Source of the DNA: JAHEJJ01 sp965212205
GTDB taxonomy: Bacteria; Bacteroidota; Bacteroidia; Flavobacteriales; Flavobacteriaceae
Assembly (NCBI GenBank): GCA_965212205.1
Contig: CBDBUX010000019.1
Span: 186,001 to 250,000, forward strand
Length of the DNA stretch: 64,000 nt
Direction: 5' to 3'
The notes under the pieces were generated by a model, which made no database searches, was not told where the DNA came from, and worked only from the letters and a program-made list of their open reading frames with translations. Numbering within the stretch: position 1 is the stretch's first letter; the number at the start of each line of letters is the position of its first letter. Positions 8,397 through 16,371 of this stretch are shown one piece after another. The position numbers and the translations under genes are program-made.

Positions 8397-9863
8397 ATGA
8401 GTGATCAACGTCAGGAATCCACACACATTGAAAGTTATAATTTACCCAAGGTCATCTTTTTGGCCTTCGTCGCCGCAATAGGTGGTTTTTTGTTTGGGTT
8501 CGATAGTGGAGTGATAAATGGTACTGTAGATGCCTTGCAGTCTGCCTTTAACTCCGATGCCACAGGTACCGGGTTTAATGTCGCCTCTGTACTACTGGGG
8601 TGCGTTGTAGGTGCCTTTTTTGCCGGTACCCTGGCCGACAGGTTCGGAAGAAAGCCGATGATGCTGACCGCCGCTATAGTTTTTATCATCAGTGCCTGGG
8701 GTTCTGGTATTGCTCAAGGATCGCTGGAATTTGTTATCTATCGTTTAGTGGGAGGCCTGGCAGTAGGTGCAGCAAGTATATTGGCACCGCTTTATATCAG
8801 TGAAATTGCTCCTTCTAGAATCAGAGGCCGACTGGCCACATTACAACAGCTCATGATTGTAATAGGCCTGTTTATGGCATTTATGAGTAATTATTGGCTT
8901 GTAGGCCTGTCAGGTGGTGCAGAAGAGGAGCTTTGGCTGGGCCATCAAACCTGGTCTTGGATGTTCTGGGCGGAAATATTGCCGGCATCTATATTCGTAA
9001 TTGTACTGGTTTTCATCCCCGAATCACCACGGTATCTGGTGGCTTCAAACCGATCGGAAAAAGCAGTCAAGGTACTTACCGGCATCAGTAATGTCTCGGA
9101 TGCTACAGCCAAGGTAGCAGATATAAAATCTACGGTTAGAGAAGATAGCCGACCCAAACTCGCTGACATCATCAGTAAATATACCGGCAAAATTCATCCA
9201 TTGGTTTGGGTGGGGATTGGTATTGCCATACTTCAGCAGTTTACAGGCATCAATGTGATCTTTTATTATGGCGCTACACTCTGGCAAGCGGCAGGCTTTA
9301 CAGAAGCAGATGCCTTACTTACCAATGTCATCAGCGGAAGTGTTAATATATTTTTCACCATTGTAGCTATTATGCTGATAGATAAGGTGGGAAGAAAACC
9401 TTTATTGCTGGTGGGTTCTATCGGCCAGGCCGTAATGCTGGGAGTACTTGCCTATCTTTTCGGAACGGCATCCCTTGATAGTGCCAACAACCTTATTTTA
9501 GAGGGTAATAATGGTACCTATGCCTTAATCGCAGCGAATGCTTATATCGCCTTTTTTGCAGCCTCCTGGGGTCCGGTTATGTGGGTCATGCTGGGCGAAA
9601 TGTTCCCCAATCAATACAGAGGCGCTGCACTGGCTGTTTGCGGCATAGCCCAGTGGGGATCTAACTTCACCATAACGATGACATTCCCCATAATGCTGAC
9701 CTATTTAGGACTCGGTGTTTCCTATGGCGTTTATGCGCTCTTTGGCGTGGTAGCATATTTCTTTGTCAAAAAGTTTGTCAAAGAAACCAAAGGCAGAAGT
9801 CTGGAAGAAATGTCTCGAGAACAGGAAGAAGAGGAAAGAAGGCACGCGGCACAGGGGGGTTAG
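8397..9863 (+). CDS. MFS sugar:H+ symporter (SP family, xylose/arabinose/galactose type)
   Basis: A 488-residue, 12-helix transporter of the sugar porter family. Hallmarks: FLFGFDSGVINGT in helix 1, ADRFGRK after helix 2, SEIAPSRIRGRL, PESPRYL (P208-Y213) ending the N half, QQFTGINVIFYYG in helix 7 (sugar-binding glutamines), DKVGRKPLL, WGPVMWVMLGEMFP and the C-terminal ETKGRSLEEM. All are intact and the length is normal. It imports a hexose or pentose with protons; the exact sugar cannot be told from sequence alone. No sugar kinase, isomerase or regulator is adjacent, so it stands as a lone transporter after about 300 bp of decayed DNA. Confidence 0.9.
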   Translation: MSDQRQESTHIESYNLPKVIFLAFVAAIGGFLFGFDSGVINGTVDALQSAFNSDATGTGFNVASVLLGCVVGAFFAGTLADRFGRKPMMLTAAIVFIISAWGSGIAQGSLEFVIYRLVGGLAVGAASILAPLYISEIAPSRIRGRLATLQQLMIVIGLFMAFMSNYWLVGLSGGAEEELWLGHQTWSWMFWAEILPASIFVIVLVFIPESPRYLVASNRSEKAVKVLTGISNVSDATAKVADIKSTVREDSRPKLADIISKYTGKIHPLVWVGIGIAILQQFTGINVIFYYGATLWQAAGFTEADALLTNVISGSVNIFFTIVAIMLIDKVGRKPLLLVGSIGQAVMLGVLAYLFGTASLDSANNLILEGNNGTYALIAANAYIAFFAASWGPVMWVMLGEMFPNQYRGAALAVCGIAQWGSNFTITMTFPIMLTYLGLGVSYGVYALFGVVAYFFVKKFVKETKGRSLEEMSREQEEEERRHAAQGG

Positions 9864-9959
9864 TGAAATATTTCCCACTATTGTACCGAGCTTCTAAAAG
9901 TTGGGCAAAGGGAAAGTCCGGGGAAGACAGAATTATCTCGGAAAGAGTATTGTTGATGG

Positions 9960-10148
9960 TTGATTGCTGAACTGGGTTTTAATTCATATCCAACAGAAGA
10001 AGAACTCTTCCGGTTTTATGTATGGCTCGTGTTCTCTCTTTTTGCCGTATTACCGGCATCCTTAGCCTTCCAATGGAGAAATACTCAAAAAGAAGAGGAA
10101 GCGTATTTTCAGAATGAGTGTGCAAGATGGGGTTTTTCAGAACCCTGA
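9960..10148 (+). CDS. Small membrane ORF, possible N-terminal part of a split gene
   Basis: A 62-codon frame from TTG 9960 with one clear hydrophobic helix (FYVWLVFSLFAVLPASLAF) followed by charged residues. The family is not recognised. It overlaps the next frame (10114) by 35 bases in a different phase. Together the two would make a two-helix membrane protein, so one frameshift in a single ancestral gene is as likely as two genes. There is no good start codon or ribosome-binding site. Confidence 0.3.
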   Translation: MIAELGFNSYPTEEELFRFYVWLVFSLFAVLPASLAFQWRNTQKEEEAYFQNECARWGFSEP

Positions 10149-10323
10149 TAAACCCTGGTTATTGCAGGGTGAAGGGCAAAGGATCTTTGTTTTGGTGATC
10201 TTAAATGTAGTATGCACTTTGGGATTACTCCCATTTGTTATTTTTCCTCCCATTCTGGGAACCGCAATCAATGGTTATGTTAATATGGAAATGGTATATC
10301 CGATGAGTAGTAACAAAACATAA
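10114..10323 (+). CDS. Small membrane ORF, possible C-terminal part of a split gene
   Basis: A 69-codon frame from ATG 10114: a polar start (DKPWLLQGEGQ), then a hydrophobic helix (FVLVILNVVCTLGLLPFVIF) and a short tail. No family is recognised. It ends seven bases before the DUF1428 gene. See the overlapping frame at 9960; the two may be halves of one frameshifted gene. Confidence 0.35.
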   Translation: MSVQDGVFQNPDKPWLLQGEGQRIFVLVILNVVCTLGLLPFVIFPPILGTAINGYVNMEMVYPMSSNKT

Positions 10324-10329
10324 GAAAAC

Positions 10330-10704
10330 ATGACAAATTATATTGATGGGTACGTATTCCCTATTGCTCAAAAACACCTGGATGAATACAAAATAGTGGT
10401 CGAAACCGTGGCAGAGATATGGAAGGAACATGGTGCCCTGGCCTATTATGAGTATGTTCGTGAGGATCTGAAAATAGAGGGAACGCGCTCTTTTCCCGAA
10501 ACCATCGGGACAAGAGAAGATGAAACCGTTATTTTTGGATGGGTGGTCTTCGATTCCCGGGAGACAAGAGACCTGGCACATAAGCGCGTGGCAGCAGATC
10601 CAAGGATGACAGATTTGATCGCCCCGTTGACCGATCCTTCAAAGATGGTTTTTGATGCTACACGAATGGTTTATGGCGGATTTCAAGCGCTTGTCAATAA
10701 ATAG
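10330..10704 (+). CDS. DUF1428 family protein
   Basis: A 124-residue protein that closely fits DUF1428: YIDGYVFPIAQKHLDEY at the start, AEIWKEHGALAYYEYVREDL in the middle, then VIFGWVVFDSRETRD and DPRMTDLIAP..PSKMVFDATRMVYGGFQALV at the end. The family is a dimeric alpha-beta barrel (ferredoxin-like) fold of unknown function, related to the ABM/Dabb group. Full length, single gene; the start ATG at 10330 is unambiguous. Confidence 0.9.
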   Translation: MTNYIDGYVFPIAQKHLDEYKIVVETVAEIWKEHGALAYYEYVREDLKIEGTRSFPETIGTREDETVIFGWVVFDSRETRDLAHKRVAADPRMTDLIAPLTDPSKMVFDATRMVYGGFQALVNK

Positions 10705-10762
10705 CAGTAAAATCGTTATTGGCCAAATCCGGAATTGCGAAATAGAATTTCAATAGTATTCG

Positions 10763-11359
10763 ATGAATATAATAAGTACCCTACTAAAATCATTTTCCTT
10801 TTTGGCCATCGTAATAATAATTGGTGGTTCATCGGCCAAAACAGAATTGTCGAGAAACGAAGACCTTGTTCGATCCTATATCAATGCCAGAAACAGTTAT
10901 GATATTGAAAAAATAAACACTTTGATTGAAGACAACTACCATGAAACCTTTATAGACGGAACTGTGGAATTAGAGACCAAAGCGCAGTTGATAGAAAGAA
11001 TTTTGTGGGGAAAGGAATTAGATTCTAAGATCGAGTTATTGGAAATCAAATCTGATGACAAGAATGTTATTACCATTGAGGAATACTCTAATTATTTAGA
11101 TGTCGCACTTAATCGAAAAAGCCGGAAATTTAAAATTGTTTACACCATCAGGGATCACAAAATACAGCATCAAAAAATTGACACCGTTCCCGGCTATTCT
11201 GAGCTTATGAGGTTCAATTGGGATCGGTATATGGCATTTGAAGCCTATTGCCAACAAAACAACCTTGCCCTCCATAATCTTTCCTCAAACCGGGAATCCG
11301 GGATTCAGTTAAGACAGATTCTAGAAAAATATAAGGATTCAAGGGAAGAACAAGAATAG
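10763..11359 (+). CDS. NTF2-like secreted/periplasmic protein
   Basis: A 198-residue protein with an N-terminal hydrophobic segment (SFSFLAIVIIIGGSSA), a probable signal peptide with no lipobox. Residues about 30-140 (LVRSYINARNSYDIEKINTLIEDNYHETFIDGTVEL ... FKIVYTIRDHKIQHQKI) match the NTF2-like/SnoaL layout. The C-terminal 50 residues are helical and polar, longer than the usual domain. The function is unknown. It lies 58 bp after the DUF1428 gene and before a decayed region. Confidence 0.65.
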   Translation: MNIISTLLKSFSFLAIVIIIGGSSAKTELSRNEDLVRSYINARNSYDIEKINTLIEDNYHETFIDGTVELETKAQLIERILWGKELDSKIELLEIKSDDKNVITIEEYSNYLDVALNRKSRKFKIVYTIRDHKIQHQKIDTVPGYSELMRFNWDRYMAFEAYCQQNNLALHNLSSNRESGIQLRQILEKYKDSREEQE

Positions 11360-11387
11360 CTTCAGCTCTTGTAGAACGAACGGCAAT

Positions 11388-11510
11388 TCAGACTCTCTCG
11401 AATCCTAATATCTGGGGCGCAAATGTTGCCTTAAATCCCATTCTAATAGCTGCCTGCTTCATTTCTTCAGGTACTTCCCCATAAAACAAGAATTCTCCGG
11501 GTAGAGCTAT
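11388..11510 (-). pseudogene. C-terminal fragment of an unidentified gene
   Basis: On the minus strand, about 41 codons read cleanly to a stop at 11388 (PGEFLFYGEVPEEMKQAA, IRMGFKATFAPQILGF). The composition is protein-like, but the frame is blocked upstream by a stop at about 11515, so only the last part of a gene survives. The family is not recognised. Confidence 0.4.
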
Positions 11511-11516
11511 TTTCAA

Positions 11517-11642
11517 TATTCAGGAGCTGAATGGGACCACAGAATGGAAGCCGCCATCTATGTCATACGAAAAAAACGGAACAAGGACGGGACCTGGAAT
11601 AAGCGGGCCGCCCATCCCGGCCAGGTGCATTTTAAAAATTAA
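11517..11642 (+). pseudogene. C-terminal fragment resembling a squalene-cyclase/prenyltransferase-like protein
   Basis: Forty-one codons (WDHRMEAAIYVIRKKRNKDG, TWNKRAAHPGQVHF) then TAA at 11640. The pattern of a helix, NKDGTW, H-PG and VHF resembles the final repeat of alpha/alpha-toroid proteins of the prenyltransferase/squalene-cyclase type, where a further R-W-N-T segment normally follows. It is a remnant only, with no start codon and stops upstream. It abuts the minus-strand remnant, so two unrelated gene ends were joined here. Confidence 0.4.
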
Positions 11643-11788
11643 TATCTAAGGCCAACAAATTCAAGAACGAACATTATGGCTAAATAAAGAGCATAACCCT
11701 GATTCAACTTTTTGTAACTTGACAATAAAGTGCTGTACAGCAGATTGCTATTCCTGCACTAAATGTTAGGCCGGGAATTTCAACGCTG

Positions 11789-11796
11789 TATCTTTG
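11789..11796 (+). promoter_or_regulatory. Candidate promoter -7 element for gene at 11840
   Basis: TATCTTTG fits TAnnTTTG. A GTTA (11765-11768) about 20 bases upstream could serve as a weak -33 box. The predicted leader is about 38 nt before ATG 11840. Confidence 0.4.
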
Positions 11797-11839
11797 AGGC
11801 ACACCGTTTTGGCTGATACCCTGTTCTAATTTGTTTGAT

Positions 11840-12226
11840 ATGGAATTTGATTTCACGAAATACTTGTCGGAAATGAGCAACTACGAGTTGTTCGATGCTT
11901 ACTTCATCGTCCGGAATGCTTTGGTAAGCGATGTAACGATATATATGACCATCCTTTTTGCCTTCCTTACCGTAGCGTATTTTGTGAGTGCGAAGTTGAA
12001 TAAATTCCAGGCGATCACCATCTCCACACTCTACAGCATTTTTGCCCTATATATGATTTCCTCTGCATTTAATTCATCCAGGATGATGTCGCAAATCAGC
12101 GCTACTGTAACAGGACAGGAACACACGCGGGACGCCTTTGTCTTGGCCGCTATATTAATTGTATCGTGGATATTCAGTCTAATATTATTCAGGCAGGCCA
12201 GGCGGGCAGGGAAAGTGGAATCCTAG
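11840..12226 (+). CDS. Hypothetical four-helix membrane protein
   Basis: A 128-residue protein starting at ATG 11840 (MEFDFTKYLSEMS); a TTG nine bases earlier is less likely. It has three to four hydrophobic helices: YMTILFAFLTVAYFVSA, ITISTLYSIFALYMISSAF and FVLAAILIVSWIFSLILF, with a basic cytoplasmic tail (RQARRAGK). No family is recognised. The GC-rich end (GGCAGGCCAGGCGGGCAGG) encodes the tail and stands out in base composition. It is followed 28 bp later by the DUF4440 lipoprotein and is probably co-transcribed. Confidence 0.65.
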   Translation: MEFDFTKYLSEMSNYELFDAYFIVRNALVSDVTIYMTILFAFLTVAYFVSAKLNKFQAITISTLYSIFALYMISSAFNSSRMMSQISATVTGQEHTRDAFVLAAILIVSWIFSLILFRQARRAGKVES

Positions 12227-12254
12227 TAGAAAAATCTATAATCAGTCTTTAGAA

Positions 12255-12722
12255 ATGAAATCTTTTATACAAATACTGGCAAGCATCGCCATCATTATAT
12301 CCTTATTTGGCTGCAATAGTAAACATAAAACTGAAGCGCAAAGCACATCCGATTCAGATATGAAAATACTGAGACAGATGAAAGAAATAGACTGGCCTAA
12401 GGCGTATGCCAAACAGGATACAATTCTGTTGGACAAGATTTTAGGAGACGATTTCAAGATGATCGACCAATCGGGGAACTGGTATACAAAAAAGGACGAA
12501 TTAGACTGGATAAAGAAAAATGCTACCCAGAATGATTCGTTCAGATACGAGATAAAGAGGTTTGAAATTCTAGACAATGGAACCGCAATAATTTGTGGAA
12601 CGGGTCATATTCAAAAAGATTCCAAAAGATCAATATATCAATCTAGCAACGTACTGGTCAAAAGAAAGGGACAATGGAAAGCAATTTTATCGCACGTTTC
12701 CGGACTTAGAGAAATTAAATAA
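12255..12722 (+). CDS. DUF4440 / NTF2-like lipoprotein
   Basis: A 155-residue lipoprotein: the signal peptide ends LFGC with Cys20. Residues about 36-150 form a DUF4440 domain (DWPKAYAKQDTILLDKILGDDFKMIDQSGNWYTKKDELDWIK ... SSNVLVKRKGQWKAILSHVS), with the typical D-D-F, the G-x-W strand and final G-W-K/Q-W-K strand. Full length. The function of the exported DUF4440 proteins is unknown. It sits between the membrane protein at 11840 and the PD40 lipoprotein at 12769, in the same direction with short gaps. Confidence 0.8.
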   Translation: MKSFIQILASIAIIISLFGCNSKHKTEAQSTSDSDMKILRQMKEIDWPKAYAKQDTILLDKILGDDFKMIDQSGNWYTKKDELDWIKKNATQNDSFRYEIKRFEILDNGTAIICGTGHIQKDSKRSIYQSSNVLVKRKGQWKAILSHVSGLREIK

Positions 12723-12768
12723 TATATCGCTGGCACACTAATTGTTTAAATTAGTAGAAAGCAGATCT

Positions 12769-13779
12769 ATGTTTAAATTGACTTTCATACTCATACTTGG
12801 ATTTTTATCTGCTTGCAACCCAGATAATACCCCATCGAACCCTGAGGATGGTGATTCTGTGCCTAATGATGAAAATATACCCGACCCAACAGAAGCGGAA
12901 AGCGATAAAAACATCGAGATTTACTATTACAGCAAGAGAGATGGCGCGAATAATATTTATAAATCTAACCTGAACGGTGATGAGACCCCAATAATAGTTG
13001 ACCCGGATAATCATGACTGGTGGATAAGGGTCTCACCCGATAAACAAAGGATTTTGTGGTATAAATCGCCCATAGATGTTTCTTCTAATGATGAATTCAA
13101 TAATTATGATGAGGCAGAATTATGGATGGCCGATAGTGATGGCACCAACCCGGAAAAAGTAATAGACCTCGCCGATTACAACTGGTCTGCACAAGGCGTT
13201 GCTGATTGGTCTCCTAATGGTGATGAATTGGTTATGGCTGCCAGAGAAAATAATAATTGGCGGATCTATATTACGGACAATGTTGGTAAAAATCCGGTTA
13301 GGATCAGTCAGGATTCCAATGTGGATTACGCCGACCCGAGCTGGTCTCCCAATGGCCAAAAAATTGTCTATAGTAAATTTGTGGGCCTGAATCTGGAAAT
13401 ACATATAATGGATAGAGATGGAACCGATGAAATCCAGCTCACGGATGATGATGCTTTTCAAAACTATGACGCCTACTGGTCGCCAGATGGTACAGAAATA
13501 GCCTTTGAGAGCAAATGGACGATGCTCGACTGTTTTTTATTAGGTAAATGGGCCATAAGAAAATATAATTTCGAGACAGGTCTTACCACAGATGTAATAA
13601 AAGACGACAACAGGAATGGCCTTGCACGTTGGACCAAAGATTCCGATAAAATATATTTTAGCGTTTCGGTTTGCGGTGAGTTTGCCAGGATAGCGCGTAT
13701 GGACCGTAATGGTGGTAGCCTTGAGACGATATTAGAAGATGTAAATTTCCCCTACTACGACTGCGACTTGGTTGAATAA
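12769..13779 (+). CDS. TolB-like PD40 beta-propeller lipoprotein
   Basis: A 336-residue lipoprotein starting at ATG 12769 (MFKLTFILILGFLSAC; Cys16). A TTG at 12742 would put nine residues before the signal peptide and is rejected. After an acidic Pro/Asp-rich linker there are at least four PD40 blades with the SPDG/SPNG signature (SPDKQRILWYKS, SPNGDELVMAA, SPNGQKIVYSKF, SPDGTEIAFES) plus NIYKSNLNGDE-type strands. Such propellers are protein- or glycan-binding scaffolds at the envelope; there is no catalytic domain. Not tolB itself, because the N-terminal TolB domain and the tol-pal neighbours are absent. Confidence 0.8.
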   Translation: MFKLTFILILGFLSACNPDNTPSNPEDGDSVPNDENIPDPTEAESDKNIEIYYYSKRDGANNIYKSNLNGDETPIIVDPDNHDWWIRVSPDKQRILWYKSPIDVSSNDEFNNYDEAELWMADSDGTNPEKVIDLADYNWSAQGVADWSPNGDELVMAARENNNWRIYITDNVGKNPVRISQDSNVDYADPSWSPNGQKIVYSKFVGLNLEIHIMDRDGTDEIQLTDDDAFQNYDAYWSPDGTEIAFESKWTMLDCFLLGKWAIRKYNFETGLTTDVIKDDNRNGLARWTKDSDKIYFSVSVCGEFARIARMDRNGGSLETILEDVNFPYYDCDLVE

Positions 13780-13925
13780 AATGCTTTTTCTAACAACTGC
13801 CATCACTCATCATTTGCCTCAAATAGTCCTAATTCCATATCTTAGTTTATATCGTTAATGCGATATAATTAAAAACTCGGGATAGCCGACAACCCAACAG
13901 AGTAGACACTTAAAAATTTATCATC

Positions 13926-14453
13926 ATGAAAAAACCAACCATCCTGATCAATCAGCTGACTGTATTAGTAATTTTTTTCTCTTTGTCTTTAGTTTTTCAG
14001 AGTTGCGGACAGAAGGAAAAAGAATCGCAAAAAGAAGTTGAAAAAGAAGTCATTGTTAAATCCGAAAAACCCGATTATTTTTTGCTTCGGCCGGAAGTCG
14101 AAAAAGCTTACGGATACTCACATGCGGTAAAAATCGGTAACGATATTAAAATTTCGGGAGCGGTAAGTATGGATGATGAAGGAAACCCTACCGCAATTGG
14201 CGATTTAGGGCAGCAAATGAAAAACTGCTATGCCGATTTAGAAAAAATATTGACCCATTATGGTTGTACATTCGATGACGTAGTTGTAGAAAATATCTTT
14301 ACGACCAACATGCCCTTGTTTCTTGAAAACGCAGCCTACCGAACTGAAATATATACCAATCATTTTCCCACCGGTTCATGGCTTGGCGTTAAAGAACTGG
14401 CGATACCGGAATTTATGATTGAAATTGAACTGGAGGTTCATAAGTCTGAATAG
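13926..14453 (+). CDS. Exported RidA-like (YjgF/Rid family) lipoprotein
   Basis: A 175-residue protein with signal peptide and lipobox (FQSC, Cys27), a Lys/Glu repeat linker (residues 29-45), then a Rid domain: YGYSHAVKIGNDIKISGAVSMDDEGNPTAIGDLGQQMKNCYADLEKILTHYGCTFDDVV ... FLENAAYRTEIY. RidA enamine deaminases need an Arg in the strand after the P-x-R-T position; here the corresponding stretch reads PTGSWLGVKELAIPEFMIEIE with no Arg, so deaminase activity is doubtful and this fits the Rid subgroups lacking that residue. It is predicted to act outside the cytoplasm. The next gene follows after seven bases. Confidence 0.8.
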   Translation: MKKPTILINQLTVLVIFFSLSLVFQSCGQKEKESQKEVEKEVIVKSEKPDYFLLRPEVEKAYGYSHAVKIGNDIKISGAVSMDDEGNPTAIGDLGQQMKNCYADLEKILTHYGCTFDDVVVENIFTTNMPLFLENAAYRTEIYTNHFPTGSWLGVKELAIPEFMIEIELEVHKSE

Positions 14454-14460
14454 ATATTCC

Positions 14461-14895
14461 TTGACAAAATTAGAAATAAAGACAAATCCCGAAGTTGAAA
14501 AGGTTTTCTCTAATTATCCCGAGTCGGTTCGGGATAAAATGCTGCTGCTAAGAAATATCATAATCGAGGTTGCCGAAGATATCGACGGAATAAGTACGCT
14601 GGAGGAAACACTGAAATGGGGAGAACCCAGCTTCCTGACAAAATATGGAAGCACCCTCAGAATGGATTGGAAAGAAAAATCGCCTCAACAATACGCCCTA
14701 TACTTTAAATGCACCAGCAGATTGGTCGAAACATTCAAAAATCTTTATAAAAATACATTTGAATTTGAAGGGAAGAGGGCCATCGTTTTCCAACTGCACG
14801 ACGACATTCCTAAGGAAGAACTGAAAGCTTGCATAAAGGCTACGCTGATATATCACAGGGTAAAACATTTGGAATTCTTAGGTATCGAAGCATAA
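14461..14895 (+). CDS. DUF1801 domain protein
   Basis: About 144 residues, most likely from TTG 14461, the only sensible start after the stop of the previous gene (14453). Typical DUF1801 (YdhG-like) features: VEKVFSNYPESVRDKMLLLRNIIIEVAED, then LKWGEPSFL, YALYFKC and the last helix LKACIKATLIYHRVKHLEF. The family has a TBP/frataxin-like fold and unknown function. It is tightly packed with the RidA-like gene before it (7 bp) and the membrane gene after it (10 bp), so the three form a likely operon. Confidence 0.8.
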   Translation: MTKLEIKTNPEVEKVFSNYPESVRDKMLLLRNIIIEVAEDIDGISTLEETLKWGEPSFLTKYGSTLRMDWKEKSPQQYALYFKCTSRLVETFKNLYKNTFEFEGKRAIVFQLHDDIPKEELKACIKATLIYHRVKHLEFLGIEA

Positions 14896-14905
14896 AAAAA
14901 GAATT

Positions 14906-15583
14906 ATGAAAGTATTACAACATCAGCACTGGCACATCTTGATACTCTTTGGTTTGCTGGCAGGGATTTATTATTTATTAAGTATCGATTACGCTATACT
15001 GGAGGGGTCTCTATGGGGTATCTCCACCACTAACTGGCTGCTCATAGCACTTATGGTACCTATCCTGCATCAGATCTATGTCCTGGTCTTCTGGCGACTC
15101 GAATTGCACTACAAGCTAATCACAAAAAATCTCGGCAAACAGGCTTTTAGCCTATACAAGGCAGGGTTTACCATACTGATACTGGCCAGACCAGCTTCGC
15201 TTATATGCCTTGCCATATCTAATGCATGGACCCTGGAGCTAAATTCCGAACTAACCTATATTCTGTCTTTAGCCTTTCTCCTACCCGCGGCCTATCTCGG
15301 GTACTCTATCAGAAAATATTTTGGGATCGACCGGGCCTTCGGAATTGATCATTTTCAACCTGAAATTTATAGGACCTTCCCGATGGTACAGCAGGGCATT
15401 TTTAAATACTCAGACAACGCCATGTATATCTATGGGTTTCTTGCCTTGTGGGTTCCCGGTATTTTGCTGCAATCAAAAGCGGCTTTATTACTGGCGTTAT
15501 TCAATCATCTCTATATATGGGTACACTTTTATTTTACCGAACTGCCCGATATGAAAATTATTTATGGTGAAAATAAGAAGTAG
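14906..15583 (+). CDS. Membrane methyltransferase-like protein (ICMT/PEMT-like)
   Basis: A 225-residue protein with about six hydrophobic helices. The C-terminal portion (FGIDRAFGIDHFQPEIYRTFPMVQQGIFKYSDNAMYIYGFLALW ... LFNHLYIWVHFYFTELPDMKIIYG) resembles isoprenylcysteine/phospholipid methyltransferases, where the SAM site has the R-H-P-x-Y-x-G motif and a closing E-E-x-x-L. Here the matching segment is K-Y-S-D-N-A-M-Y, so the match is remote and activity is uncertain. It is the last gene of the 13926-15583 cluster. Alternative: a membrane protein of unknown function. Confidence 0.55.
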   Translation: MKVLQHQHWHILILFGLLAGIYYLLSIDYAILEGSLWGISTTNWLLIALMVPILHQIYVLVFWRLELHYKLITKNLGKQAFSLYKAGFTILILARPASLICLAISNAWTLELNSELTYILSLAFLLPAAYLGYSIRKYFGIDRAFGIDHFQPEIYRTFPMVQQGIFKYSDNAMYIYGFLALWVPGILLQSKAALLLALFNHLYIWVHFYFTELPDMKIIYGENKK

Positions 15584-15641
15584 TAGCTGGCTTATTAAAT
15601 GATCGTTATAGCTAAATTGTAAAAAATTAATACAATTAAAT

Positions 15642-16235
15642 ATGAGACTTACTGAAGCAAACAAGAAGGTAACAGATTGGAGAAGGAGTCTATGGGGAAC
15701 CTTGATTCTTGTTTTTATGCTGGCAGCAGTGAATGCGCAATATGAGATTAAACCGGTAGAGGGGTATTCACCTCAAATAGGTATCATGGTCGATATGCTG
15801 GAAGAATTAAAAGATCGACTAACCGAAGATGTCCGTAAATTAACGCCGGCCGAAACGGATTTTTTATTCGATGACAAGGCCAACAGTATTGGAGCAATGA
15901 TCATGCATGTTATAGCTACAGAAGCCTATTACCAGGTTGAAACTTTGGAAGGCCGTGCGTGGACCGAAAAGGAGGCAGCGCTCTGGAGCATCGCTGGTGG
16001 TTTAGGAGATGAATCAAGGGAAAAAATTAAAGGGAAGCCTATAGATTACTATCTGGACCTGTGGGAGCAAGTACGTAAAAAATCATTAGACGGCCTTAAA
16101 TCCAAAGATGATGATTGGTTCGCTACAAGTAATGAAGATGGAATAAACTTTCATTGGGTGTGGTTTCATGTATTGGAACATCAGGCGGCTCATATGGGTC
16201 AGATCGCCATAGTGAAAAAGAGGCTGCCAGAATAA
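15642..16235 (+). CDS. Exported DinB-family protein
   Basis: A 197-residue protein. A signal peptide (RRSLWGTLILVFMLAAVNAQ) precedes a DinB four-helix bundle: IMVDMLEELKDRLTEDVRKLTPAETDF, the first metal-ligand helix SIGAMIMHVIATEAYY, and the HVLEHQAAHMGQI helix with the paired His ligands. This gives three histidines as in metal-binding DinB/bacillithiol-transferase folds. Most DinB proteins are cytoplasmic; the apparent signal peptide (ending VNAQ) points to a periplasmic member. Full length apart from the leader. The substrate is unknown. Confidence 0.8.
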   Translation: MRLTEANKKVTDWRRSLWGTLILVFMLAAVNAQYEIKPVEGYSPQIGIMVDMLEELKDRLTEDVRKLTPAETDFLFDDKANSIGAMIMHVIATEAYYQVETLEGRAWTEKEAALWSIAGGLGDESREKIKGKPIDYYLDLWEQVRKKSLDGLKSKDDDWFATSNEDGINFHWVWFHVLEHQAAHMGQIAIVKKRLPE

Positions 16236-16371
16236 TCCCATGTCCTTCAACACTACAAATTTGTTTTTTCTTTATATGACCAGACAACCGGCACCGACAG
16301 GGGCGAGAAAAATTATTACTAATACGGCTGTCCGATCTGCTCAAAATCAGATTTCAAATATTTGCTCTTAA

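Noticed and set aside
9905..9930. GGGAAAGTCCGGGG, similar to the conserved 5' core of RNase P RNA
   Set aside because: Only this short piece matches. The rest of the RNA's conserved blocks are not visible, and the following DNA is taken by small open frames.
12769..13779. TolB of the Tol-Pal system
   Set aside because: PD40 blades are present, but the N-terminal TolB domain and the tolQRA/pal genes are not.
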